Origin: Pseudomonadota bacterium
GTDB lineage: Bacteria > Pseudomonadota > Alphaproteobacteria > Rickettsiales > UBA3002
Length of the DNA stretch: 53,066 nucleotides
Direction of reading: 5' to 3'
Assembly (NCBI GenBank): GCA_963205305.1
Contig: CAUJIC010000067.1
Coordinates: 1 to 53,066, forward strand
Shown here: piece by piece, positions 46,162-53,066 of the stretch
Numbering within the stretch: position 1 is the first letter of the stretch
How the letters are laid out: every line of letters begins with the position of its first letter
Notes under the pieces: model-generated
The model's input: only the letters and a program-made list of their open reading frames with translations
The model's database searches: none
Told to the model about the DNA's origin: nothing
Program-made: the position numbers and the translations under genes

Positions 46162-46252
46162 CCGCGGCCCCGGCCCGAGAGCCGTGGAGATAGCTGTTCG
46201 TGTGGACAGCAAGGACGACTCTACATCTTGTGCCCCCTCTGTCTAGGCACAA
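46162..46252 (-). ncRNA. structured leader of the 56-codon gene (or an independent small RNA)
   Basis: Three stems are exact or nearly so. Plus-strand coordinates: TTGTGCC (46228-46234) with GGCACAA (46246-46252), GCTGT (46193-46197) with ACAGC (46206-46210), and CCGCGGC (46162-46168) with GCCGTGG (46181-46187, one G-U). The GC-rich stems contrast with the AT-rich flanks, a usual sign of structured RNA. The strand is inferred from the gene it precedes. Confidence 0.5.
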
Positions 46253-46275
46253 AATTGTATCGGTCTGATTATATT

Positions 46276-46304
46276 TTGCTTGCATGGTTAATTTAGATTA
46301 TAAT
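46276..46304 (+). promoter_or_regulatory. sigma-70 promoter for rpmE
   Basis: TTGCTT (46276-46281) and a perfect TATAAT (46299-46304) are 17 bases apart. A transcript from about 46311 would have a leader of about 210 bases before rpmE. ATTATAAT is palindromic, so the same -10 could also serve a minus-strand transcript. Confidence 0.65.
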
Positions 46305-46455
46305 TCAGCCTAATAAGTCCTGTGCATGGAAGCAACATTCGATTGAAATCGCTTCACTACCCCCAACTGTTGCACAACAACATCTGGTATGTAGTACAAC
46401 GGAAACAAATGCTTTCAAGATTATGCCTTGGAAAATGCTTGCACCTTGGCAGCAA

Positions 46456-46517
46456 CCCCGCTATTAACCCGCCCCTAATCAAAGTTCCGCTGCAAAATCG
46501 GCGGGGCGCTTATGGAG
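46456..46517 (+). promoter_or_regulatory. possible autoregulatory leader hairpins before rpmE
   Basis: GCGGGG (46501-46506), close to the GGAG ribosome site (46514-46517), can pair with CCCCGC (46456-46461). The shifted GGGGC (46503-46507) can pair with GCCCC (46471-46475). The two pairings exclude each other and could expose or hide the start region. Ribosomal protein L31 leaders are known in other bacterial groups; this one is only inferred. Confidence 0.35.
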
Positions 46518-46524
46518 ATTCACA

Positions 46525-46794
46525 ATGGCTAAAGCAGGCATTCACCCCGACTATCACACCATCACCGTCGTGATGACCGATGGTTCACGTTACGAAACAC
46601 GCTCCACTTGGGGCAAAGAGGGCGATGTGCTCACCCTCGATGTGGATCCTAAAACCCACCCAGCATGGGTTGGCGGCGTAAACCTGCGCCAAACGGGCCG
46701 TATGGAGAAATTCAGCAACCGCTTCGGTGGCATTTCGTCCATCAACAAAGCACCTGGTGGCGACGCTGCCAAAAAAGACGAAAGCGCTGCATAG
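46525..46794 (+). CDS. rpmE: 50S ribosomal protein L31
   Basis: An 89-residue ribosomal protein. [19 protein letters not shown] and [10 protein letters not shown] are the L31 signature, and HPAW and FSNRFGG follow. It has no cysteines, so it is the zinc-free form usual in alphaproteobacteria. The tail after the FGG motif is an Ala/Lys/Glu extension. GGAG stands 8 bases before the ATG. It is transcribed alone, with its own promoter and terminator. Confidence 0.97.
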   Translation: MAKAGIHPDYHTITVVMTDGSRYETRSTWGKEGDVLTLDVDPKTHPAWVGGVNLRQTGRMEKFSNRFGGISSINKAPGGDAAKKDESAA

Positions 46795-46820
46795 TCAGCC
46801 CATCGTTTCCAACGAACACC

Positions 46821-46855
46821 AAACGCCCCGCGAGGAAACTTCGGGGCGTTTTTTG
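46821..46855 (+). terminator. Rho-independent terminator after rpmE
   Basis: AACGCCCCG (46822-46830) pairs with CGGGGCGTT (46842-46850) and is followed by TTTT. The reverse strand has no matching T tract beyond AAA, so it mainly serves rpmE. Confidence 0.88.
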
Positions 46856-46865
46856 TTACGCGTGG

Positions 46866-47051
46866 CTAGCCGAACAGGCCTTCGGCAGCGGCCTTCACCT
46901 TACCGCGCGATTCTATCTCGGCATCGATTTTGGCAATCTCCTCGACCAGTTCAGCGCGGTATTCGCGCATTTCCTCGACCGATTTGCCCACCAGCTTGCG
47001 CGGAAAGGGTTCGGGTTGCTTATGTTTGGGCAAATCGTCGTCAATAAACAT
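46866..47051 (-). CDS. DUF1192 family small protein
   Basis: A 61-residue protein starting MFIDDDLPKHKQPEPFPRKL, then LVGKSVEEMREYRAELVEEI and a short coiled coil. This is the alphaproteobacterial DUF1192 family of unknown function. The frame is open up to 47213, but the extension overlaps the oxidoreductase start region. The ATG at 47051 has a GGGAG site and is where the family begins. Convergent with rpmE. Confidence 0.88.
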   Translation of the reverse strand: MFIDDDLPKHKQPEPFPRKLVGKSVEEMREYRAELVEEIAKIDAEIESRGKVKAAAEGLFG

Positions 47052-47136
47052 CACTTGCTCCCTATTGGTGCGCCATAAGCCCTCTATATGCCATTCCAGC
47101 TTTGCCTGCAATGGCGTGGCTGGTATAAGCGAAGGC

Positions 47137-48174
47137 ATGACCCAAGCCAGCCCACTTCCGTCGCCCGCTACCCTGCCCGCCACCATGCGCGCGCTTGAAA
47201 TACGTGAAGGCAAGCTAAAGCCCGTGCAGCTGCCATTACCCAGTTTGGGTGCAGGCGAGCTGCTGATTCGTGTGGCCTATGCGGGCGTGAACCGCGCCGA
47301 TATCATGCAAATCGAGGGCAACTACGCCCCGCCTGAGGGGGCTTCGCCTCTGCCAGGGCTCGAAGTTTCGGGCTATGTGGCCGACATCGGCGAAGGCGTG
47401 GTTGGCTTTACTCTCGGCGATGAGGTCTGCGCCCTGCTCAGTGGCGGCGGCTATGCCGAATATGTGGTAACGCCTGCAAGCCTTGTGCTGCCACTACCCA
47501 CGGGCACCGACCTAAAAACCGCCGCGAGCCTTCCTGAGGCGGCCGCTACCAGCATTATGGCGCTCATCCGTGAAGGACGCTTGAAGCGCGGCGAGCGCGT
47601 GCTCATTCATGGCGGCAGCTCGGGCGTGGGGCTGCTGATGGGGCAAATTGCCCGTTCGTACGAAGCGGAAATATTTGCCACCGTGGGCAGCACCGAAAAG
47701 GCCGCCTTTGTGAAGGCGCTGGGCGTTACTCCCCTCAATTACCGCGAGCAACCCTTTCACGAACAGGTGCTGGCTGCCACCAAGGATGAAGGCGTCGACC
47801 TGATTATCGATACCCTCGGCGGCCCACAGCTTGCCAACCATCTGCGCTGCCTGCGCCGTGGCGGACGCATGGTAACACTGGCGATGCTCGAGGGCAGCGA
47901 GATTCCTGCAGGCACTAAAATGACGCGGCTGCTCATGAACCACGTGCAGTGGAGCGGCGCCACTTTACGCAGCCGCAGCCAAGCCGAAAAAGCCGAGTAT
48001 ATGCGGATCGTGTTTAGCCATGTATGGCCTAAACTGGTGTGGCCAGAACCCTCGGCGGGGGGGATAAAACCCGTCATCGACAGCGTTTTTCCACTGAAAG
48101 ACGCACAAAAAGCGCTCACACGCATGCAAGAACGCTTGCATATGGGCAAGATTCTATTAGAAGTAGCCCCCTAA
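47137..48174 (+). CDS. NAD(P)H quinone oxidoreductase, PIG3-type zinc-free MDR
   Basis: A 345-residue medium-chain dehydrogenase/reductase of the quinone-oxidoreductase (TP53I3/PIG3) group. The N-terminal GroES-like domain has VAYAGVNRADIMQIEGNYAPPEG and lacks zinc ligands. The Rossmann segment is LIHGGSSGVGLLMGQIA. It reduces quinones or similar compounds with NADPH. The plus-strand frame is open from 46930, but the upstream part overlaps DUF1192. Starts at 47137 and 47185 (MRALEIREG) are both possible; many homologues have about 15 residues before MRALEI, so I used 47137. Confidence 0.9.
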   Translation: MTQASPLPSPATLPATMRALEIREGKLKPVQLPLPSLGAGELLIRVAYAGVNRADIMQIEGNYAPPEGASPLPGLEVSGYVADIGEGVVGFTLGDEVCALLSGGGYAEYVVTPASLVLPLPTGTDLKTAASLPEAAATSIMALIREGRLKRGERVLIHGGSSGVGLLMGQIARSYEAEIFATVGSTEKAAFVKALGVTPLNYREQPFHEQVLAATKDEGVDLIIDTLGGPQLANHLRCLRRGGRMVTLAMLEGSEIPAGTKMTRLLMNHVQWSGATLRSRSQAEKAEYMRIVFSHVWPKLVWPEPSAGGIKPVIDSVFPLKDAQKALTRMQERLHMGKILLEVAP

Positions 48175-48214
48175 TTCGGCCATGCGCCGCCAATAACAAA
48201 AATACGAGGAACCT

Positions 48215-48796
48215 ATGGCAACGCCACTTATGCCCAAAGCCACCGCTGTTTGGCTGGTTGAAAACACCACGTTGAACTTCGAACAGATTGCCGATTTCTG
48301 CGGCATGCACCCGCTTGAAATTCAAGGTATCGCCGATGGTGAAGTGGCCATTGGTATCATGGGTCAGAACCCCATCGAAGCAGGCGAACTGAGCAGCGAT
48401 GAAATTACGAAGGCCGAGAAGGACGAAGATTACCGCATGGTGATGTCGGCGCATGCCGTTGCCCACATGAAAATGGCGAACGCCAAAAAGAAAGGCGCGC
48501 GCTATACCCCTGTTGCCCGTCGCCAAGATAAACCCGAGGCGATTGCCTACATCCTCAAAAACCACCCTTACATTCCTGATTCGCAAATCATCAAGCTCAT
48601 CGGTACGACCAAGAAAACCATCGAGAGCATCAAAGAGCGTTCGCACTGGAATATTGCCAACATCAAGCCGAAAGATCCGGTGCTGCTTGGCCTGTGCATG
48701 CAGACCAGCCTCGATGCGGTGGCTAATAAATTCCGCCCTGCAGGTGCGCCTGTGAAAGCCGCTGCCGACGACGATTCCGATTCGAGCGCTGCGTAA
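48215..48796 (+). CDS. trcR: cell cycle transcriptional regulator TrcR (DUF1013)
   Basis: A 193-residue protein restricted to alphaproteobacteria. It starts MATPLMPKATAVWLVENTTL and continues with NFEQIADFCGMHPLEIQGIADGEVA, the hallmark of DUF1013/TrcR, with a helix-turn-helix-like N-terminal part. A second HTH-like region is PYIPDSQIIKLIGTTKKTI. Known members influence transcription during the cell cycle. The Ala/Asp/Ser tail is disordered. A GAGGAA ribosome site precedes the ATG, and hldE follows after six bases. Confidence 0.93.
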   Translation: MATPLMPKATAVWLVENTTLNFEQIADFCGMHPLEIQGIADGEVAIGIMGQNPIEAGELSSDEITKAEKDEDYRMVMSAHAVAHMKMANAKKKGARYTPVARRQDKPEAIAYILKNHPYIPDSQIIKLIGTTKKTIESIKERSHWNIANIKPKDPVLLGLCMQTSLDAVANKFRPAGAPVKAAADDDSDSSAA

Positions 48797-48802
48797 CTAC
48801 CC

Positions 48803-50269
48803 ATGAGCGCTCCGCAAGAGCTAAACCGCATCCTCGACCGCTTAGGCAGCGTGCGCGTACTGTGCATTGGCGATGTGATGCTCGACCGTTTTATTTATGG
48901 CAATGTCGAGCGCATCTCGCCTGAAGCCCCCATCCCCATTTTTACCGCCACGCGCGAGGAGCGCATGCTCGGTGGTGCGGGCAATGTGGTGCGTAATCTT
49001 TTATCGCTGGGTGCGGAAGCATCGTTTGCTGCTGTGGTGGGCGATGATAATGTGGCCACCCAACTGACAGGGTTAGTGGGCAGCGAAAAGCACCTGATGC
49101 CTTACCTGATTACCGAGCGCGGACGCATCAGCACTAAAAAGACGCGTTACGTGGCAGGCGGCCAGCAAATTTTGCGTAGCGATAGCGAAACCAAAAAAGC
49201 CATTACGGCAGATACTGCATCCAAAATCCTCGAACTCATTTTGCCCGAACTGGCCAAGCACCAAGCCATCATTCTATCCGATTACGGCAAGGGCGTGCTG
49301 ACCCCAGCTATCTGTAAGCGCATTATTGAGGAAGCGCGCACGCACAAAGTGCCTGTGTTTGTCGACCCCAAAGCACGCGATGTTTCTATCTATGCAGGTG
49401 CAACGGTGCTGAGCCCCAACCTCAAGGAACTGGCGCTTGCCTGTGGCGTCGATCATTTCGCGGATGATGCCGCACTCATAAGTGCCGCGCAAAACCTGTG
49501 CCGCACCCATGCTTTCCAATATGTGCTCACCACCCGTGGCGAGCACGGCATGACACTGGTGGATGCCGAAGGGCTGGTGGTGCATGTGGATGCGACCGCG
49601 AGCGAAGTGTTCGATGTTTCGGGTGCGGGCGATACGGTGATTGCCACCCTCGCCGCTACCTATGCTGCGGGGGCGCCGATGCCACTCGCCGTGGAACTTG
49701 CCAACCTTGCCGGTGGCATTGTGGTCGGGCGCCTTGGTACGGCGGTGGTTCACCGCACCGACCTTACGGCCGCGCTTTACACCCACCGCACACAAGCACT
49801 TCAACAAAAAATCCTGCCCCGTGATACGGCGCTCGCCACCATCACCAACTGGAAGCGTGATGGCCTCACGGTTGGCTTCACCAATGGCTGCTTCGATATT
49901 ATGCATGCCGGCCACATCCAATTGCTCTCCGATGCGCGTGCGCGCTGCGACAAACTGATTGTAGCACTTAACACCGATGCTTCGGTGCGTGGCCTCAAGG
50001 GCCCCACCCGCCCCGTGAACGCCGAAATGGATCGCGCACAAGTGCTCGCCGCGCTGGGTTGTGTCGATGCGGTGGTGCTGTTCGACGAAGAAACTCCGCT
50101 CGAATTACTCAAACTACTCAAGCCCGATGTGCTGATGAAGGGTGCCGACTATAGTAAAGAACAAGTCGTAGGGTGGGAACTCGTCGAGTCCTATGGTGGC
50201 CGCGTGGAACTATTGCCCCTTAAGGATGGCTACAGCACCACCAACATCATCAAAAAGATGACCGCCTAA
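48803..50269 (+). CDS. hldE: bifunctional heptose kinase/adenylyltransferase HldE
   Basis: A 488-residue enzyme with two domains for ADP-heptose synthesis for LPS inner core. The N-terminal ribokinase-type domain (about 1-325) has GGAGNVVRNLLSLGA and the ATP/anion-hole motif DVSGAGDTVIATLAATYAAG. The C-terminal nucleotidyltransferase (about 350-488) has GFTNGCFDIMHAGHIQLL. It shows that this organism makes heptose-containing LPS. Both domains look complete. Confidence 0.96.
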   Translation: MSAPQELNRILDRLGSVRVLCIGDVMLDRFIYGNVERISPEAPIPIFTATREERMLGGAGNVVRNLLSLGAEASFAAVVGDDNVATQLTGLVGSEKHLMPYLITERGRISTKKTRYVAGGQQILRSDSETKKAITADTASKILELILPELAKHQAIILSDYGKGVLTPAICKRIIEEARTHKVPVFVDPKARDVSIYAGATVLSPNLKELALACGVDHFADDAALISAAQNLCRTHAFQYVLTTRGEHGMTLVDAEGLVVHVDATASEVFDVSGAGDTVIATLAATYAAGAPMPLAVELANLAGGIVVGRLGTAVVHRTDLTAALYTHRTQALQQKILPRDTALATITNWKRDGLTVGFTNGCFDIMHAGHIQLLSDARARCDKLIVALNTDASVRGLKGPTRPVNAEMDRAQVLAALGCVDAVVLFDEETPLELLKLLKPDVLMKGADYSKEQVVGWELVESYGGRVELLPLKDGYSTTNIIKKMTA

Positions 50270-50355
50270 ACATTCCTAAAATGCGCGCGAAATTATTAAA
50301 GAATTATTAATAAATACGTGCGATACTCCAGCCTATTCACCACAAGCCTTGCTGG

Positions 50356-50454
50356 GCCTGTGTTAATTATGCAGCAATACAGTGAATACAAACTGCATGA
50401 TTCACAGGCTCGCCAAAAAGGGTTGACGCACCCTTAAGCCTGTGCTCAGTGAAT
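50356..50454 (+). promoter_or_regulatory. structured leader of the pilin-like gene with competing stems
   Basis: CACAGGCT (50403-50410) pairs with AGCCTGTG (50437-50444), enclosing AAGGGT (50418-50423) with ACCCTT (50430-50435). CACAGGC can also pair with GCCTGTG (50356-50362) upstream, and ATGCAG (50369-50374) pairs with CTGCAT (50393-50398). CAGTGAAT is repeated at 50380-50387 and 50447-50454. No T tract follows, so it is not an ordinary terminator; it may be a regulatory leader or an operator. Confidence 0.45.
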
Positions 50455-50489
50455 GAGTATTATAAACGAACCGTCAGGAGTGACACGCT

Positions 50490-51299
50490 ATGCAACACAC
50501 TAAAAAATCGGGCTTTACGCTGGTGGAATTAGCCATCGTGCTCGTAATTATCGGTCTCATCGTTGGCGGGGTACTCGTCGGTCAGGACTTGATTAAAGCG
50601 GCAGAGATTCGCGCTACCGCGACCCAAATTGAAAAATATAACACCGCTGCTACGGCGTTCCGCACAAAATACGATGGCTACCCAGGTGACTTGATTAGCA
50701 CCCGCGCTACCACCTTTGGCTTGGCCGCTGGTGCAGGTACCGATGGCTTGAGCGATGGCGATGGCGTATTGGAAAACGGTGGCACCCTAGCCGATAAATC
50801 GGGCGTAGGTGGTGAGTCGACCCTGTTCTGGGTACACCTAACTCAGGCACAATTCATTCCTGATGCGTTTACCACTGCAACGGGTACGGTAGCGGTGGCT
50901 GCCGCAAACGTTGCGGCGATTGCCACATTCCTACCAACACTTAAGATTCGCGAGAGTGGCTTCATCCACACCGCGGGTATTAATGGCCGTAATTTCTTCT
51001 ATCTCTCGAATCCAACCGCAATCATCGTAACCACTGGTGCGCTGACTGAAGCAGCAAGCAGCGGTACGCTCACCCCTATCGAGGCAGAGAATATCGACGC
51101 CAAGGTGGATGACGGCGGAACCAACACGGGTATTATCCGTGCCTACGATGATTTAGTCGATGCAACTGCAGAAACTGCTGCAACCAACGCAGCTCCAGCC
51201 GCTGGCGTGTGCGTTTCCAACGCAGCAGGCATCCCATACAACCTAACGGTTGGTGGTGATACTGTAGCCTGCCGCCTTCGTTGGCGCGCAAGCTTCTAG
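50490..51299 (+). CDS. type IV pilin-like / pseudopilin protein
   Basis: A 269-residue prepilin. The leader MQHTKKSG is followed by FTLVELAIVLVIIGLIVGGVLVG, the type III signal peptide with cleavage after Gly and Glu at position 5. The mature domain is Ala/Thr-rich with a pseudopilin-like early helix (DLIKAAEIRATATQIEKYN) and two late cysteines. It could be a minor pilin, a pseudopilin or a component of an adhesive filament. No prepilin peptidase, ATPase or secretin is in the window, so it would rely on machinery elsewhere. AGGAG precedes the ATG by 10 bases. Confidence 0.88.
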   Translation: MQHTKKSGFTLVELAIVLVIIGLIVGGVLVGQDLIKAAEIRATATQIEKYNTAATAFRTKYDGYPGDLISTRATTFGLAAGAGTDGLSDGDGVLENGGTLADKSGVGGESTLFWVHLTQAQFIPDAFTTATGTVAVAAANVAAIATFLPTLKIRESGFIHTAGINGRNFFYLSNPTAIIVTTGALTEAASSGTLTPIEAENIDAKVDDGGTNTGIIRAYDDLVDATAETAATNAAPAAGVCVSNAAGIPYNLTVGGDTVACRLRWRASF

Positions 51300-51320
51300 T
51301 TGAAGCTAATGCGAATACCC

Positions 51321-51356
51321 AATGCCGCCCCATTCACTTGGGGCGGCATTTTCTTT
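51321..51356 (+). terminator. Rho-independent terminator after the pilin-like gene
   Basis: AATGCCGCCCCA (51321-51332) and TGGGGCGGCATT (51339-51350) form a perfect 12-bp stem with a six-base loop, followed by TTCTTT. Confidence 0.92.
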
Positions 51357-51400
51357 ATGTCCATAGCGATCTCATTTTACCTAACTAACGTACCCCATCG

Positions 51401-51736
51401 ATGCTGATATTGCTCTACAGTCCCTTCCCCACCCTTGAGTCGGCACGCAGCGCTTGCGCCGCATTACTCGACGCGCAAGCCGTTGCTTGCTGCAACCTCA
51501 TCACGGGCACCGAATCGTATTACTTATGGCAAGGCGCCCTAACCCAAGCCTCAGAGACCATTCTCATTGCTAAAACCATCCCCAGCATGGCTGAGCGTGC
51601 ACGCGCACTGATTACCACCCATCACCCTCACAAAGTGCCTTCCATCCTCAGTTTCAGCGCCGATTCTAACCCAGAATTTGCTGCATGGGTCGCCGCATCC
51701 GTCACCCCACAAAAAAACTCTGACAAGGGCGATTGA
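51401..51736 (+). CDS. cutA: CutA1 family divalent cation tolerance protein
   Basis: A 111-residue ferredoxin-like trimeric protein. The segments ACCNLITGTESYYLWQG (compare CVNI-PGVxSxYxWxG) and ETILIAKT and HPHKVPSILSFSA are typical of CutA1. Despite its name, its molecular role is unsettled. It has no clear ribosome site and lies 44 bases before a tRNA gene. Confidence 0.92.
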   Translation: MLILLYSPFPTLESARSACAALLDAQAVACCNLITGTESYYLWQGALTQASETILIAKTIPSMAERARALITTHHPHKVPSILSFSADSNPEFAAWVAASVTPQKNSDKGD

Positions 51737-51779
51737 CCTAACCGCAACGCTTTGCTAGAGAACCTTTCCCACATCGTGT

Positions 51780-51853
51780 TGGGGCGTCGCCAAGTGGTAA
51801 GGCTCCGGTTTTTGGTACCGGCATCCCAGGTTCGAATCCTGGCGCCCCAGCCA
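51780..51853 (+). tRNA. tRNA-Gln (anticodon TTG)
   Basis: The acceptor arm TGGGGCG (51780-51786) pairs with CGCCCCA (51843-51849), followed by discriminator G and an encoded CCA (51851-51853). The anticodon stem CCGGT/ACCGG closes a loop with TTG at 51812-51814. The T arm contains GGTTCGAATCC. All arms are present. Confidence 0.97.
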
Positions 51854-52080
51854 ACATTTGCCAGTTCGAACATATCTCTAGCGAGAGAACTCGAAATAGT
51901 GGCTCTTTCCGCCGTTAGTTGGCGATTCACCGCCACCCTCGAAACGTCAATTTGGGGTGATTTACGCGAAACCCGACCTAAATCCCCGCCATTGTCTCAC
52001 TTGCGAAGTTTTCGTGGTCACGTTTCTGAAAAATGGCCCTTTATGGAGTGCACTACACAAGGCACGGGGTACGCCTGCTG

Positions 52081-52815
52081 CTAGAATTTTAAGAGCTGCT
52101 TCTGGCGATGCCACTCGATCGGCAGGTTCGTTGTCAGGTCTTGCAGATGCATAGTCGCCGGCTGCGTGCCCGTGAGAATGCTGGAGATAATATCCGGTGC
52201 CAGCATCATCAAATTCACGATACGTGCGATATAGGTTCTATCTCGCCCTTCCTGCTTTGCCAAATCGCTGATGGTGATCTGCCCATCATCCAGCTGCCGA
52301 TTCCAGCGATAGGACTTCACCAGCGCATTCACCAACACGGGATTATAGTTCGACTTCTTGAAAGCTCGGATTGGTTTACCCTCGGCATCCAGCGCCATCT
52401 GGCTGCGGCCATAGACTTCAAATCGCGCAGCAATAGTAATCTCAAGATAGCCCTCCCCCTGCACAATCGTCGGCTGATAACTTTTATCGACAGACTCAAG
52501 TGGCGTGATACTCCCCGCCTCTACATCTTGCACCGCTGATTGAATCCCCGCATGGCTCAGCCGAACTGTCAGCTGCTCCCTGCTGATGACGATAGCCGCA
52601 GTCAGGCAAAGAGAATTGCTGCCTAAAGACACACTGTTCTTCGAAGCACCTCTTATGGGCCGAACGGTGACGAGCTCGATCCCGATAAGACCTATGCCCA
52701 TTATCACCTTAAATGCGTTGTCGAAATTGATTGGCAGCCGCGTGAAGGGGGTGGTGGATGCATGTAGCACTTGCAAAAAAGCGCTTCGATAAGGACGTTG
52801 GGGTTTTGACCCCAA
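52081..52815 (-). pseudogene. C-terminal remnant of a large serine recombinase
   Basis: The C-terminal 110 residues match the end of large serine recombinases found in alphaproteobacterial mobile elements: VNALVKSYRWNRQLDDG, then the helix-turn-helix-like SDLAKQEGRDRTYIARIV, then NLMMLAPDIISSILTGTQP and the closing PIEWHRQKQLLKF. The catalytic serine/resolvase domain, normally several hundred residues upstream, is absent. The frame breaks off at a palindrome (52795-52818), upstream of which an unrelated plus-strand frame is found. The ORF can only start from TTG at 52815. It is therefore a decayed gene. It lies 230 bases from tRNA-Gln, a common integration site. The 227 bases between (51854-52080) hold no gene I can support. 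Confidence 0.75.
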
Positions 52816-52818
52816 CGT
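52795..52818. repeat. perfect 24-base palindrome (10-bp arms, TTTG loop)
   Basis: ACGTTGGGGT (52795-52804) and ACCCCAACGT (52809-52818) are exact reverse complements around TTTG. The right arm with its preceding TG (TGACCCCAACGT) also occurs at positions 2-13 at the far left of the window. It marks the 5' break of the recombinase remnant. Confidence 0.85.
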
Positions 52819-52846
52819 ACCTGCGCGCGAAAAATTGGCATTGTAA

Positions 52847-53066
52847 CAGCAAAGAGTTTCCGATGCTGGATGTCACATTTATACGGAGGCGGGCCGAAAG
52901 GCATCCGCGCTTCTAAACTCTAAGCATACGGGCCAAGCGGTGGAGATTCAACCGTTTGATTATTACAGCCCAGACTTTTCGTTTCTAAAAAATGGCAATG
53001 GCGTATTGTTTTATTCTGTACACTCTATTGAACAAATACCGCTGGTGCCCGAGAAATTGATTGAGG
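52847..53066 (+). CDS. open frame without start that leaves the window (unrecognised)
   Basis: After a stop at 52844-52846 one plus-strand frame stays open to the end of the window (73 codons). It has no ATG; only a GTG at 52940 is available. The last part, QAVEIQPFDYYSPDFSF followed by GVLFYSVHSIEQIPLVP, reads like the interior of a real protein, perhaps a methyltransferase-like enzyme, but I cannot assign it. Either it is an N-terminally truncated gene next to the recombinase remnant or it starts at the GTG. The 250 bases at the window end hold nothing else. Confidence 0.35.

Noticed and set aside
46322..46573. 83-codon plus-strand frame in the rpmE leader
   Set aside because: It overlaps rpmE in another frame, lacks a ribosome site and has no protein-like features.
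47054..47213. Upstream extension of the DUF1192 frame
   Set aside because: It overlaps the oxidoreductase start; the family and the GGGAG site both fix the start at 47051.

Overview
The window is a stretch of an alphaproteobacterial chromosome of moderately high GC. The evidence is the set of alphaproteobacterial markers (a TrcR/DUF1013 regulator, a DUF1192 protein, a cysteine-free ribosomal protein L31) and the gene order yebC - ruvCAB - ybgC - tolQRAB - pal - cpoB - tilS - ftsH - glmM. The order or genus cannot be fixed from sequence alone. Outer-membrane machinery (Tol-Pal, a PelB-type porin, HldE for LPS heptose, YdbH/YnbE/YdbL) shows a diderm cell.

Left part (1-15.5 kb): an AT-rich fragment of an unrecognised gene and a nitroreductase precede a seven-gene pel-type exopolysaccharide operon: a PelX-like epimerase, a short PelA-like lipoprotein hydrolase, PelB, PelD, PelE, PelF and PelG. 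This would supply the amino-sugar nucleotide, polymerise it under a cyclic-di-GMP receptor, and move it across both membranes. The PelA deacetylase domain and PelC are not in the cluster. Then come two polyamine genes, an ornithine/lysine decarboxylase with a structured leader RNA and a deoxyhypusine-synthase-like enzyme, each followed by a strong terminator.

Middle part (15.5-30 kb): an orphan repeat protein, a dicarboxylate-type symporter, secF without secD, a PAP2 lipoprotein phosphatase, an aminotransferase, and a minus-strand run of gltD-gltB-ydbH-ynbE-ydbL. A response regulator fused to a decayed kinase core is divergent from yebC.

Right part (30-51 kb): the dense plus-strand housekeeping run for Holliday-junction processing, envelope constriction (Tol-Pal), tRNA-Ile lysidine modification, FtsH proteolysis, GlmM and ThiD. 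It is interrupted by a second orphan gene between ftsH and glmM. An 850-base gap follows thiD. It contains two perfect DnaA boxes around an AT-rich stretch, a 56-codon minus-strand gene with a strong ribosome binding site and a structured leader, and a good promoter for rpmE. After it come DUF1192, a quinone oxidoreductase, trcR, hldE, a lone pilin-like gene with an elaborate leader, and cutA.

Right end (51.8-53 kb): a tRNA-Gln gene followed by the C-terminal remnant of a large serine recombinase, a perfect 24-base palindrome, and a reading frame with no start that runs off the window. This looks like the decayed edge of an integrated element. The most interesting signals are the reduced pel operon, the decarboxylase leader with mutually exclusive or pseudoknotted pairings, the hidden small gene in the 46-kb gap, and the pilin leader.
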